A DNA stretch of 64,000 nucleotides from Alloscardovia venturai (GTDB lineage: Bacteria > Actinomycetota > Actinomycetes > Actinomycetales > Bifidobacteriaceae): NCBI RefSeq assembly GCF_042676605.1, contig NZ_JBHTHQ010000021.1:372001-436000 (forward strand), in the 5' to 3' direction. Numbering within the stretch: the first letter of the stretch is position 1; each line of letters starts with the position of its first letter. Below are positions 16,218-23,998 of this stretch, in pieces. Below the pieces are notes generated by a model. The model made no database searches. It was not told the DNA's origin and saw nothing but the letters and a program-made list of their open reading frames with translations. The translations under genes and the position numbers were made by a program.

Positions 16218-17177
16218 ATGACTCGCACACTGCCACATTGGGTAGGAAACGAATACACAATTCATGCTGGTGACTACAGCGCCGTTATCACCGAACAAGG
16301 TGCCGGATTGGAACGTTTGGACTGGAACGGTAAGGAACTTATTGTCCCATTTGACCCAGATGACCCAGTTTCTGCATGCCGCGGTCAGCTCCTCATTCCG
16401 TACCCTAACCGGATTGAAGATGGAGAGTATGAGTTTGAAGGAAATAAATATCTTTTCCCTATCGACGAGCACGAACGTAATAATTCAATCCACGGCCTCG
16501 GCTACCGCTATCCTTGGAAACTTGTTTCCCTCACTGACAGTAGTATCACGTTGAGCTGGCGTACTCCAAACTTGGCTTCTTACCCATTTGATTTATATGT
16601 AGAAACAACATACACGGTTGATGCCGAAGCGGGATTAAGCGTTACCGTAAGCGCATGCAACAACGATAAGAAGAATGCTCCATGGGCACTTGCTCAGCAT
16701 CCTTGGCTCGCTAACGGCGAGCATCACACCACTACTGAGGAGATTGAGGCAGACAATGCGGCTTGTCGTCTCACTATTCCAGCAAAAACTCACGTCATCG
16801 CAAGTGAGCGACTTCTTCCAGCCGGTCTTGAAGACGTAGAAGGCACACGTTTTGACTTACGTCATGGAAACGAACTTGGCATGCAAGAGTTCGATGATGC
16901 GTGGACTGATGTCGAGTATAATGCGCAGGGCACCGTTACTGCCACATTCCTTCGCCCCGATGGCGTAGAAATAAGTCTCAGCGGTGACAAAACTATTACG
17001 TCGTTCCAAGTATGCAATGGATATGGTTGGGATGCAGAAAAGAAGCCACAAGGTGTAGCGGTCGAACCACAAACTGCATACGCAAATGCATTCCGTAGCG
17101 GTAAAGATCTCATAGTTATCAAGCCAGGCGAGACAAGCTCCACTACTCTCACATACAGCGCGCGTATGGCTCATTAG
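16218..17177 (+). CDS. Aldose 1-epimerase (mutarotase) family protein
   Basis: A 319-residue beta-sandwich protein with the GalM-type active-site segments NSIHGLGY (His, proton donor), LAQHPWLA (second His) and AVEPQTAYANAF (catalytic Glu). It interconverts alpha and beta anomers of hexoses, feeding sugar kinases or the Leloir pathway. A GAAGG site precedes the ATG. Sequence resembles the YihR/GalM-like family rather than classical GalM, so the exact sugar is open. Confidence 0.88.
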   Translation: MTRTLPHWVGNEYTIHAGDYSAVITEQGAGLERLDWNGKELIVPFDPDDPVSACRGQLLIPYPNRIEDGEYEFEGNKYLFPIDEHERNNSIHGLGYRYPWKLVSLTDSSITLSWRTPNLASYPFDLYVETTYTVDAEAGLSVTVSACNNDKKNAPWALAQHPWLANGEHHTTTEEIEADNAACRLTIPAKTHVIASERLLPAGLEDVEGTRFDLRHGNELGMQEFDDAWTDVEYNAQGTVTATFLRPDGVEISLSGDKTITSFQVCNGYGWDAEKKPQGVAVEPQTAYANAFRSGKDLIVIKPGETSSTTLTYSARMAH

Positions 17178-17240
17178 TGCCGTAGCCGTCGTCAGTGTAT
17201 GAGATACTGTACAGGTACTTTTCTAGAAAAGGAGTTTACC

Positions 17241-17315
17241 ATGGGTAAGCGTGGACGCATGCGTCGTGAACGCCGTAAGAAGGGCGCAAATCACGGCAAG
17301 AGGCCAAATGCATAA
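17241..17315 (+). CDS. Ribosomal protein bL37-like (24 residues)
   Basis: A very short gene encoding 24 residues that start MGKRGRMRRERRKK and end ANHGKRPNA. The strongly basic composition and the ANHGKRPN ending match bL37, the small protein seen in the mycobacterial 50S subunit and conserved in actinobacteria. An AAAAGGAG site (17227-17234) lies six bases before the ATG, and a strong terminator follows at 17352-17381. It is easily missed by gene finders. The identification rests on my memory of the family motif. Confidence 0.85.
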   Translation: MGKRGRMRRERRKKGANHGKRPNA

Positions 17316-17351
17316 GCCTCACTGATTCATTTCAGTAGCGAATATTATATT

Positions 17352-17385
17352 AAAGAGGACACCTGTAAAGATGTCCTCTTTATCA
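17352..17385 (+). terminator. Terminator after bL37 gene
   Basis: AAAGAGGACA (17352-17361) and TGTCCTCTTT (17372-17381) form a 10-base-pair stem; the 3' arm ends in T-rich sequence. It separates the bL37 gene from the convergent anti-sigma candidate. Confidence 0.85.
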
Positions 17386-17448
17386 TATTATCTGCTTTAT
17401 CTGTGCTGTTACTATTACGCTATCACGCTGTCATATACACTATCAATT

Positions 17449-17745
17449 CTAGTCACACATGCAGTCGATACACTCATGTAGTCGGTCATATAACGATGCC
17501 GGCGCGCAATCAGGTCTCAAACAATTTTTGATGGCAGCAATCATATCCCGCTCCATCTGATCACAACACGTGTTAGGATCAAAACATTCCTCTGCACCGA
17601 CAGTTGAGATAGTGATATCTGCAACTGCCGCGCTATAAACATTATTTAAATCCACACGAGTGTATCGGTTTACCATAACTGAATTTCCACAACTAAAATC
17701 GCGGCTCACCGTCACTACACGGTGTGAACGCACATAAGTACTCAT
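17449..17745 (-). CDS. Cys-rich protein, candidate RsrA-type anti-sigma factor
   Basis: A 98-residue protein encoded directly after a SigH-type sigma factor, the position of the mycothiol-system anti-sigma factor RsrA/RshA. The C-terminal half has CFDPNTCC, NCLRPDC and HECIDCMC, a Cys/His arrangement like the zinc anti-sigma motif (Cys, then His, then Cys-x2-Cys), although the His and the first Cys of the pair are only one residue apart instead of three. The N-terminal 50 residues are unlike RsrA. The ATG at 17745 has AGGGG upstream and is preferred over 17763. If correct it would hold the sigma factor inactive until thiols are oxidised. Confidence 0.6.
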   Translation of the reverse strand: MSTYVRSHRVVTVSRDFSCGNSVMVNRYTRVDLNNVYSAAVADITISTVGAEECFDPNTCCDQMERDMIAAIKNCLRPDCAPASLYDRLHECIDCMCD

Positions 17746-17789
17746 ATTTTCCCCTGACCTCACATATCTATTCTTTATAACTGCCGGTA

Positions 17790-18383
17790 TTAATTTTTAT
17801 TACGATTCTTCTCAGTGAGCGAAAAGCCTCGTTCTTTTGCATAATTCTCTAGCTCCGCCTTGAGCTGTGTGCGAGCGCGATTAAGGCGACTCATAACTGT
17901 ACCAATTTTTACACCTTGCTCGTCTGCTACTTGCTGGTAGCTCTTCCCATCAATCGCCGCGGATATAAAGACTTCTCGACGTTCTGGAGAGAGTTTGTTG
18001 AGCGCTGCGATAATTTCTTCCGGAGGAAAAGCATCCATAAAAGTCTGCTCTGCAGATTTAAGTCCTTCTGATGAATGCTCTGACGCAGAGTAAATATCCC
18101 AATCATCGTACTCACCAGTGGAATTGTTGGCACGCTGCGGACGCCGCTTCGCTTTTTGATACTGATTAAAGTAGAGGTTGCGTTCAATCGTCGTCATCCA
18201 CGCAGCAAAATTTGTCCCCTGCTCGAAAGAGTCAAAATTCTTAAAACCGCGCTCAAACGTGTCTTGAACGAGGTCTTGTGCATCTTCAGGGCTATTCGTC
18301 AGTTTCATAGCGAAACGATACAGCTGATCAACTATGGGCATAGCCTGTGATTCAAACTGTTCTCGTTTGGTCTTCAATGTCAT
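17790..18383 (-). CDS. ECF sigma factor, SigH/SigR group
   Basis: A 197-residue sigma-70 family protein with region 2 (LYRFAMKLTNSPEDAQDLVQ, FEQGTNFAAWMTTI) and region 4 (LSPERREVFISAAIDGKSYQ, KIGTVMSRLNRAR). The FEQGTN(F)AAW segment is typical of the oxidative-stress SigH/SigR group of actinobacteria, and the following Cys-rich gene fits an RsrA partner. I chose the ATG at 18383 (MTLKTKREQ); it lacks a clear ribosome binding site. The divergent exonuclease gene starts only about 30 bases away, so promoters must overlap coding sequence or the mRNAs are leaderless. Confidence 0.9.
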   Translation of the reverse strand: MTLKTKREQFESQAMPIVDQLYRFAMKLTNSPEDAQDLVQDTFERGFKNFDSFEQGTNFAAWMTTIERNLYFNQYQKAKRRPQRANNSTGEYDDWDIYSASEHSSEGLKSAEQTFMDAFPPEEIIAALNKLSPERREVFISAAIDGKSYQQVADEQGVKIGTVMSRLNRARTQLKAELENYAKERGFSLTEKNRNKN

Positions 18384-18413
18384 ACGTCTTATTGTGGCAC
18401 GATAATGGTACGC

Positions 18414-19193
18414 ATGACTTCTTTGCTGGATGCAATTAACGCAATTGACACACAACCTTTAGATACTCCTTTGCGTAGTACATATATTCTCGGCTTTGAC
18501 ACGGAAACTACTGGTACACGCTACGGTTCTGACGCTATAGTTTCCGCCTGCCTCGTGCTGCGCAATCCATCTACTGGTTTTGACGGCGATGTCATAGGAT
18601 ACTGGGAAATTAATCCTGGAATTCCTATGGACCCCTATGCTTCGAAGGTCAATGGCTTTACCGACGAATATCTTCAAGCACATGGACGTGAGCAAAGGGC
18701 TGCTATCAAAGAGATTTCTCACGCTATCGTCACTGCTCAACTTAAAAATATTCCTCTTCTTGCGTATAACGCTCCATTTGACATTGCTATGCTCAACGGA
18801 GATTTGAAACGCATCGGTATGGCAGATCTCACTACTACAATTAACGATACCGATGATGAGACTTTTCTTAGTGGTGCAACGAAAGAACTCTTAGTCATTG
18901 ATCCGCTTATCATAGACCGCGAGGTAAGCAAGCGTAAAGGAAAACACAAGCTCATTGACACTACTGAATACTATGGCGTACAACCTCACGGCTCATTCCA
19001 TGATGCTACAGCAGACACCATAGCAGCGGTAGATCTCATCGAACCTATGAGTCGACTTTTTGACGAAGTCGGTCAACTCCAACTCAAAGATTTGATGTCG
19101 TATCAGCGCACCAGCTACAATGCGTGGAAGAAGAATTTTAACGGGTGGCTGGAAAATCAAGGTCGCATGCCTATAAGAGGAAGTTGGTTGTAA
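18414..19193 (+). CDS. DnaQ-family 3'-5' exonuclease
   Basis: A 259-residue protein with the three exonuclease motifs: Exo I GFDTETTGT (Asp, Glu), Exo II LLAYNAPFDIAML (Asp) and Exo III HDATADTIAA (His, Asp), so it is of the DEDDh type. It could act as a proofreading-like or RNA/DNA trimming nuclease. It is not fused to a polymerase. The start is uncertain: ATGs at 18405 and 18414 are both possible and neither has a strong ribosome binding site. Its stop overlaps the next gene by one base (TAATG). Confidence 0.85.
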   Translation: MTSLLDAINAIDTQPLDTPLRSTYILGFDTETTGTRYGSDAIVSACLVLRNPSTGFDGDVIGYWEINPGIPMDPYASKVNGFTDEYLQAHGREQRAAIKEISHAIVTAQLKNIPLLAYNAPFDIAMLNGDLKRIGMADLTTTINDTDDETFLSGATKELLVIDPLIIDREVSKRKGKHKLIDTTEYYGVQPHGSFHDATADTIAAVDLIEPMSRLFDEVGQLQLKDLMSYQRTSYNAWKKNFNGWLENQGRMPIRGSWL

Positions 19194-20644
19194 TGGCTCA
19201 GATTACTGTACGTGAAGTCCTCAGCGTTCTCGAGGATGATAATCTTCTCATTTCCATGCCTTCCCACTACGAGGATGTCACTTTTGACAATGTCACCTAC
19301 GCAAGTTCTGAGGTGACTACTTCGTCGCTGCTAGTTTGTAAAGGAAACTTTAAAGATACATATATGAGTGATGCTTCTTCGCGAGGCTTGCTCTGGTACG
19401 TAGCTGACCGTAAGTTCGACCCACACTATGCTGGTACCGCTCAGGCTATTATCGTTTCTGATACTCGCAAAGCTCTAGCGCTCATTGCACAAGCATTCTA
19501 TGATTATCCTCAAAATGACCTTGTCACCGTAGGAATTACGGGGACAAAAGGGAAAAGTACTACAACGTACTTCGTGCACGCAGTATTAAATCAGTATTTC
19601 ACTAACAAGGTTGCTTTGATTTCCTCTGTGGATAACTGTATTGACGGTGTCACATATGTTGAATCTAACTTGACAACCCCAGAATCTCTCGACTTGTATC
19701 GCATGCTTCGACAGGCGGTAGATGCTGGTCTTACACATGCAGTTATTGAGGTGTCTTCGCAAGCCTACAAGGTAGATCGTGTATACAAGCTTCACTTTAA
19801 TGTAGGAGCCTTCCTCAACATCTTCCCTGACCACATTTCCCCCATCGAGCATCCAAGCTTTGACGACTATTTCGCATGCAAACGTCAGATTATTTTTAAT
19901 AGCGACTCTATGGTCATCGGCGCAGATATCCAACATCGTGATGTCATCGAATCTGATGTGACCAAAGCAGGTATCACAGCTACCTATTTCAAGCCATCTG
20001 ACGTCGACCGCAACGTTGTCAAACTTGCAATTCCTGGTGAATTCAACTATGCAAATGCTGCTGCTGCATTAGCCATCGCACGTGCGCTCGGTGTCCCCGT
20101 CAATCATGATGCTGAAGCTGCGATGAACACTATTCGTATCTCAGGGCGTATGGAAGTTTTCCATGGCGCGGGAAATGATTCTCACATTCATGTCATCGTG
20201 GACTACGCTCATAATGGAATAAGCACTACTTCCCTTCTCGATTATGTCTATTCCACATATGATGTACGCAATGCGACGATTACACTGATTACAGGCTCAG
20301 CAGGAAATAAAGCGTACAATCGCCGTAAGGAAATAGTCGAAGCTGCACAGAGCCGTATTTCCCGCTTTGTCTTTACGACTGAGGATACCAATACTGAGCC
20401 AAACACTGACATCGTCGCTCATATGATTGATGCAATAACCGACAAGAATGTGACATACGATGTCGTGTTGGATCGCTCGCAAGCCATTGAAAAAGCTATC
20501 GAACAGGCGCGTAAGCAAGTAGATAAACTTGCTATTATCCTCATCATCGGCAAAGGCAATGAGCGTTGGATTAAAAACAGAAATAAGCACATACCGTATG
20601 AAGGCGACGATCATGCCGTCAAGCGTATCCTTGGCCTGCTTTAG
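19193..20644 (+). CDS. MurE-family UDP-MurNAc-peptide ligase
   Basis: A 483-residue Mur ligase with ATP-binding loop GTKGKST (117-123), the TTPESLDLYRML substrate region and a C-terminal domain with TTEDTNTEPN. MurE adds the third amino acid (diaminopimelate, lysine or ornithine) to UDP-MurNAc-dipeptide. The DAP-specific DNPR motif is absent at the expected site (TEDTNTEP instead), which fits an L-Lys/Orn-type enzyme. The ATG shares a base with the exonuclease stop. It is followed by an ATP-grasp ligase and an Asp/Glu racemase, so it probably belongs to a cross-bridge synthesis cassette. It may be a paralogue of a MurE in the division cluster. Confidence 0.85.
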   Translation: MAQITVREVLSVLEDDNLLISMPSHYEDVTFDNVTYASSEVTTSSLLVCKGNFKDTYMSDASSRGLLWYVADRKFDPHYAGTAQAIIVSDTRKALALIAQAFYDYPQNDLVTVGITGTKGKSTTTYFVHAVLNQYFTNKVALISSVDNCIDGVTYVESNLTTPESLDLYRMLRQAVDAGLTHAVIEVSSQAYKVDRVYKLHFNVGAFLNIFPDHISPIEHPSFDDYFACKRQIIFNSDSMVIGADIQHRDVIESDVTKAGITATYFKPSDVDRNVVKLAIPGEFNYANAAAALAIARALGVPVNHDAEAAMNTIRISGRMEVFHGAGNDSHIHVIVDYAHNGISTTSLLDYVYSTYDVRNATITLITGSAGNKAYNRRKEIVEAAQSRISRFVFTTEDTNTEPNTDIVAHMIDAITDKNVTYDVVLDRSQAIEKAIEQARKQVDKLAIILIIGKGNERWIKNRNKHIPYEGDDHAVKRILGLL

Positions 20645-20713
20645 TGGCCTTAAGATACGCACATGCGCCTACAATGGGCGGGATACATGACAAAATATTA
20701 TGAAGGACTATAA

Positions 20714-21982
20714 GTGAGCACAGTGAGTACTACAACTGATTTTGAACCAATCCTTTTAGGCTCTGACATCAATGTTTATGGGATGGCTCGCGCGTTTCAC
20801 AGTACATACGGCAAAAAAGTTAGCGCATTTGCGCATCAACAGTTAGCTCCAACGCGCTTTTCAAAAATTGTGCATGTCACTACTATTCCTCATTTCGATG
20901 AGCCAGACACGTTTGCGCGTACACTTATCTCCTACGCTCAGCAAAGTAAGACGACTGCACCTGATAAGAAACTTCTTCTCGTCCCTTGTGGCGATTTGTA
21001 TGCGCGGCTCATCGCTGAAACGCGTGAACAGATTAAAGAGTATTACCTGTTTACTGGTGTCGATGCAGAAATGGAAAAAAGACTGAGCACGAAAAATACT
21101 TTCTATGAATTGTGCGCTCAGTATGACATTCCTCATCCACTGACCTATGTCCTCTCCCGCGCACAATACAAGAATGGGGAAAACATCGAACTCCCATTTG
21201 ACTTCCCTATCGCACTCAAACCGGCTAACAGCGTGGAATACTTGGATATTCATTTCGAAGGACGCGAGAAAGCGTATATCATCGAAACGCACGAACGCAT
21301 GATGGATATCATTTCTCGGATATATGATGCAGGGTATACATCAGAAATCATCATCCAGGACTTCATCCCTGGTGATGATTCACGTATGCGTGTACTCAAT
21401 GCATATGTAGACCAGAATAGTCATGTACGTATGATGATGTTGGGACACCCTCTTCTCGAAGACCCATCCCCAGTAGCAAAAGGAAACTATTCCGTCATTA
21501 TCCCTGACTATAACGACGAGGTCTTTGCACACGTCAAGAAGTTCCTTGAAGCAATTCACTATCGCGGTTTTGCGAACTTTGATATGAAGTATGATGAGCG
21601 TGACGGTCAGTATAAACTCTTTGAGATTAATCTTCGCCAAGGCCGTTCAAGTTTCTTCGTCACTTTGAATGGCGCAAATCTTGCACAATACCTCACTGAA
21701 GATTTAGTCTTTAACAAACCATTCGACCCCGAAACTGACCATGTCACCTACGTTCACGGTGAAAAGGTATGGATGGAAATTCCACGTTCCATCTTCTCGA
21801 CATACGTTGCAGACAATGACTATAAGACACAAGCAGAAAACATGATTTCCGTAGGAAATTGGGGAACGACTCTGTGGTACGACAAAGACAAAAACCCATT
21901 ACGCTGGCTTCTCATCCGACGCATATATTCACTTTATAAGAAAAGCTACGCGCAGTATTTCACAGCAAAGGATCAGCTCTAA
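20714..21982 (+). CDS. ATP-grasp amino-acid ligase, candidate D-aspartate ligase
   Basis: A 422-residue ATP-grasp enzyme. Visible ATP-grasp parts are FPIALKPANSVEYLD (Lys contact), EIIIQDFIPGDDSRMRV and the metal-binding end NFDMKYDERDG with LFEINLRQGRSSFF. The family includes the Enterococcus D-aspartate ligase that adds D-Asp to the Lys side chain of UDP-MurNAc-pentapeptide. The start is GTG at 20714, behind AAGGAC. It shares one base with the ATG of the racemase (TAATG), and the racemase would supply D-Asp. D-Asp ligase function is inferred from this context. Confidence 0.8.
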   Translation: MSTVSTTTDFEPILLGSDINVYGMARAFHSTYGKKVSAFAHQQLAPTRFSKIVHVTTIPHFDEPDTFARTLISYAQQSKTTAPDKKLLLVPCGDLYARLIAETREQIKEYYLFTGVDAEMEKRLSTKNTFYELCAQYDIPHPLTYVLSRAQYKNGENIELPFDFPIALKPANSVEYLDIHFEGREKAYIIETHERMMDIISRIYDAGYTSEIIIQDFIPGDDSRMRVLNAYVDQNSHVRMMMLGHPLLEDPSPVAKGNYSVIIPDYNDEVFAHVKKFLEAIHYRGFANFDMKYDERDGQYKLFEINLRQGRSSFFVTLNGANLAQYLTEDLVFNKPFDPETDHVTYVHGEKVWMEIPRSIFSTYVADNDYKTQAENMISVGNWGTTLWYDKDKNPLRWLLIRRIYSLYKKSYAQYFTAKDQL

Positions 21983-22713
21983 TGCGGAATTTCTTTACAG
22001 TGCTTGGAGGTATGGGTACCACTGCTACAGAGAGTTTCATTCATGGCGTTAATACTCGAGTAGAGGCACACAAAGATCAAGACTGGCCTAACTATCTCGT
22101 TTTTAACCACGCTTCTATGCCTGATCGTACTGCCTATATCACGGGAGAAAGTGACGTTTCCCCCGTCCCAGAGCTCCTTGAAGATATCAGGCAAGCAGAT
22201 GCGCTAGGCACTGATTTTATCGTACTCACATGCAACACTGCGCATTACTTTTATGATGAATTGCAAAATGCCACGCAAAAGCCAATTCTTCATATGCCCC
22301 ACATTGCTGTAGAGGCTCTTGCCAAACTCTCGCGTGATAACGAGCCAATTCATCGTGTAGGTCTTCTTGCGACTGTTGGTTCCATGAAGGCAGGCGTATA
22401 TGAGCGAGAGATTACGCGAGCAGGGTATGAATTCGTCGCTCCTGAGCCACAGCTGCAAGCTCGCATTACCTCGCTCATCTACGATGATGTTAAGGGGAAC
22501 AACGGCCTCAACGAAGCGCGATATATACGAGTGCTCCACGACATGCTCTACAAGCACAATTTGGATGCTGTGATTTTAGGCTGCACAGAGCTGTCTGTCT
22601 TAAATGAACATTTCCCTCGTCCTGAGCTCAACGTCATCGACGCTCAACTTGAAACTATCTATAAGACCATTGAGCTCAGTACCGCCTCTGCACTCGCATC
22701 CGCATCCAGATAG
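21982..22713 (+). CDS. Aspartate/glutamate racemase family protein
   Basis: A 243-residue cofactor-independent racemase with the two catalytic cysteines: Cys 84 in VLTCNTAH and Cys 201 in LGCTELSV. The N-terminal LGGMGTTATESF resembles the aspartate racemase branch more than MurI. It is translationally coupled to the ATP-grasp ligase. In the proposed pathway it converts L-Asp to D-Asp for the peptidoglycan cross-bridge. Substrate choice cannot be proved from sequence alone. Confidence 0.85.
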   Translation: MRNFFTVLGGMGTTATESFIHGVNTRVEAHKDQDWPNYLVFNHASMPDRTAYITGESDVSPVPELLEDIRQADALGTDFIVLTCNTAHYFYDELQNATQKPILHMPHIAVEALAKLSRDNEPIHRVGLLATVGSMKAGVYEREITRAGYEFVAPEPQLQARITSLIYDDVKGNNGLNEARYIRVLHDMLYKHNLDAVILGCTELSVLNEHFPRPELNVIDAQLETIYKTIELSTASALASASR

Positions 22714-22768
22714 ACAGACGACATATAGACAAACTACCCATCCACACTATCTGTATCAAGGACATACT

Positions 22769-23809
22769 ATGGCGACGTTAAAAGAAATCTCACTCAAAGC
22801 AGGAGTTTCGGTATCCACAGTGTCCTTAGTTCTCAACAATCGCGATGCCGGTCGTGTCAAGGCCCACATAGCTGAACGCGTACGCAAAGTCGCACAAGAT
22901 TTAGGATACCATCCCAATCTCATGGCTCGTGGTTTACGCACAAATCACACACGCATACTCGGATTCCTGAGCGAAGAAGTAGCCACAACGCCATATGCCG
23001 GCGGCATGATTCTTGGAGCGCAAGAAGCTGCACGGAAAAACGGATATGTGCTTATCACTGTCTCGACAGACGGAGAAAATTCAGAAGATGCTGAGATTGC
23101 TGTACTTGAACGCTATGGAGTAGATGGCTTCTTCTACGCAAAGATGTCGAATCGTTTCACCACCGTTCCTTCTCGCCTAAGTAATTATCCTGTAGTGCTC
23201 CTTGATGCTGTCGACTCTCATAATACCGTGACGAGTATTACACCAAACGAGCTTCTCATCGGTTATGACGCGACGAAAAAACTCATTGATGCTGGATGTA
23301 CACGTATAGCCTATATCGGATGCAGCGAGCCAATGCTAGCGCAAGGAAAACGTCTTGAAGGCTATAAAAAAGCACTGACAGAGGCTAAGCTGCCCATCGA
23401 TGAGAACCTTATCATCAATGTTTTTAATAATGGTCCTGCACTTCACGCTGTGGAAAAACTTATGTGCACATACAATCCTGACGGATATTTCTGCTTTAAT
23501 GACGCGAGAGCATGGTATGTCTATGAATCTGCTGCCCGTTCCGGTCTCACTATTGGACGTGACATTAGCGTCGTCGGCGTGGATAATCACCGTGTACTCG
23601 CAGAAACGCTCTCTCCTCAACTGACCACAGTTGAACTTCCTCACTATGAAATGGGATATTGGGCCGCATGCAAACTCATCTCTATGATAGAAGACTGCGA
23701 TACCTCAAAGTTTGCTCTACCCTCTACTCGTTCTCCGTTACCTTCTCTCGCGAATAACGGCACGGTTACCATTCATTGTGCACTTATTGATAAGGAATCC
23801 GTTCAGTAG
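22769..23809 (+). CDS. LacI-family regulator of the sucrose/fructan unit
   Basis: A 346-residue repressor with HTH MATLKEISLKAGVSVSTVSL, hinge HPNLMARGLRT and an effector domain. The ATG at 22769 follows AAGGA; a much longer open frame upstream lies inside the racemase gene and is not used. It is followed, on the same strand, by a symporter gene and a GH32 gene, with two LacI-type operators over the symporter promoter. It therefore likely acts as the sucrose repressor (ScrR/CscR role). Confidence 0.92.
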   Translation: MATLKEISLKAGVSVSTVSLVLNNRDAGRVKAHIAERVRKVAQDLGYHPNLMARGLRTNHTRILGFLSEEVATTPYAGGMILGAQEAARKNGYVLITVSTDGENSEDAEIAVLERYGVDGFFYAKMSNRFTTVPSRLSNYPVVLLDAVDSHNTVTSITPNELLIGYDATKKLIDAGCTRIAYIGCSEPMLAQGKRLEGYKKALTEAKLPIDENLIINVFNNGPALHAVEKLMCTYNPDGYFCFNDARAWYVYESAARSGLTIGRDISVVGVDNHRVLAETLSPQLTTVELPHYEMGYWAACKLISMIEDCDTSKFALPSTRSPLPSLANNGTVTIHCALIDKESVQ

Positions 23810-23879
23810 AGCGTTATAAGTAAAGCTTTTTTCTCTTTCGCCTACTCATTTAACTCTTCAGACACGACACGCCGTCTTA

Positions 23880-23909
23880 CGTCAAACGATTGACGTTAAA
23901 CGTTTGACG
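23880..23909. promoter_or_regulatory. Two adjacent LacI-type operators
   Basis: CGTCAAACGATTGACG (23880-23895) and CGTTAAACGTTTGACG (23894-23909) are near-palindromes sharing 13 of 16 bases and overlapping by two. Each contains the CAAACG/CGTTTG core of LacI-family sites. They cover the -35 box and spacer of the promoter at 23890-23918, so binding would block it. Confidence 0.8.
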
Positions 23910-23918
23910 CTCTATTAT
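23890..23918 (+). promoter_or_regulatory. Sigma-70 promoter of the symporter gene
   Basis: TTGACG (23890-23895), a 17-base spacer and TATTAT (23913-23918) form a near-consensus promoter about 80 bases before the symporter start. It is overlapped by the two LacI-type operators. Confidence 0.75.
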
Positions 23919-23998
23919 AAAACTATCCGCACGGGTAAGTGACGATGCTTGTCCTGCGAATATTCGCATAGAAGCGACACTACAGAAACGAGATAGTT

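Noticed and set aside
22604..22768. Upstream extension of the second LacI regulator
   Set aside because: It overlaps the end of the racemase gene; AAGGA and the normal HTH start point to 22769.
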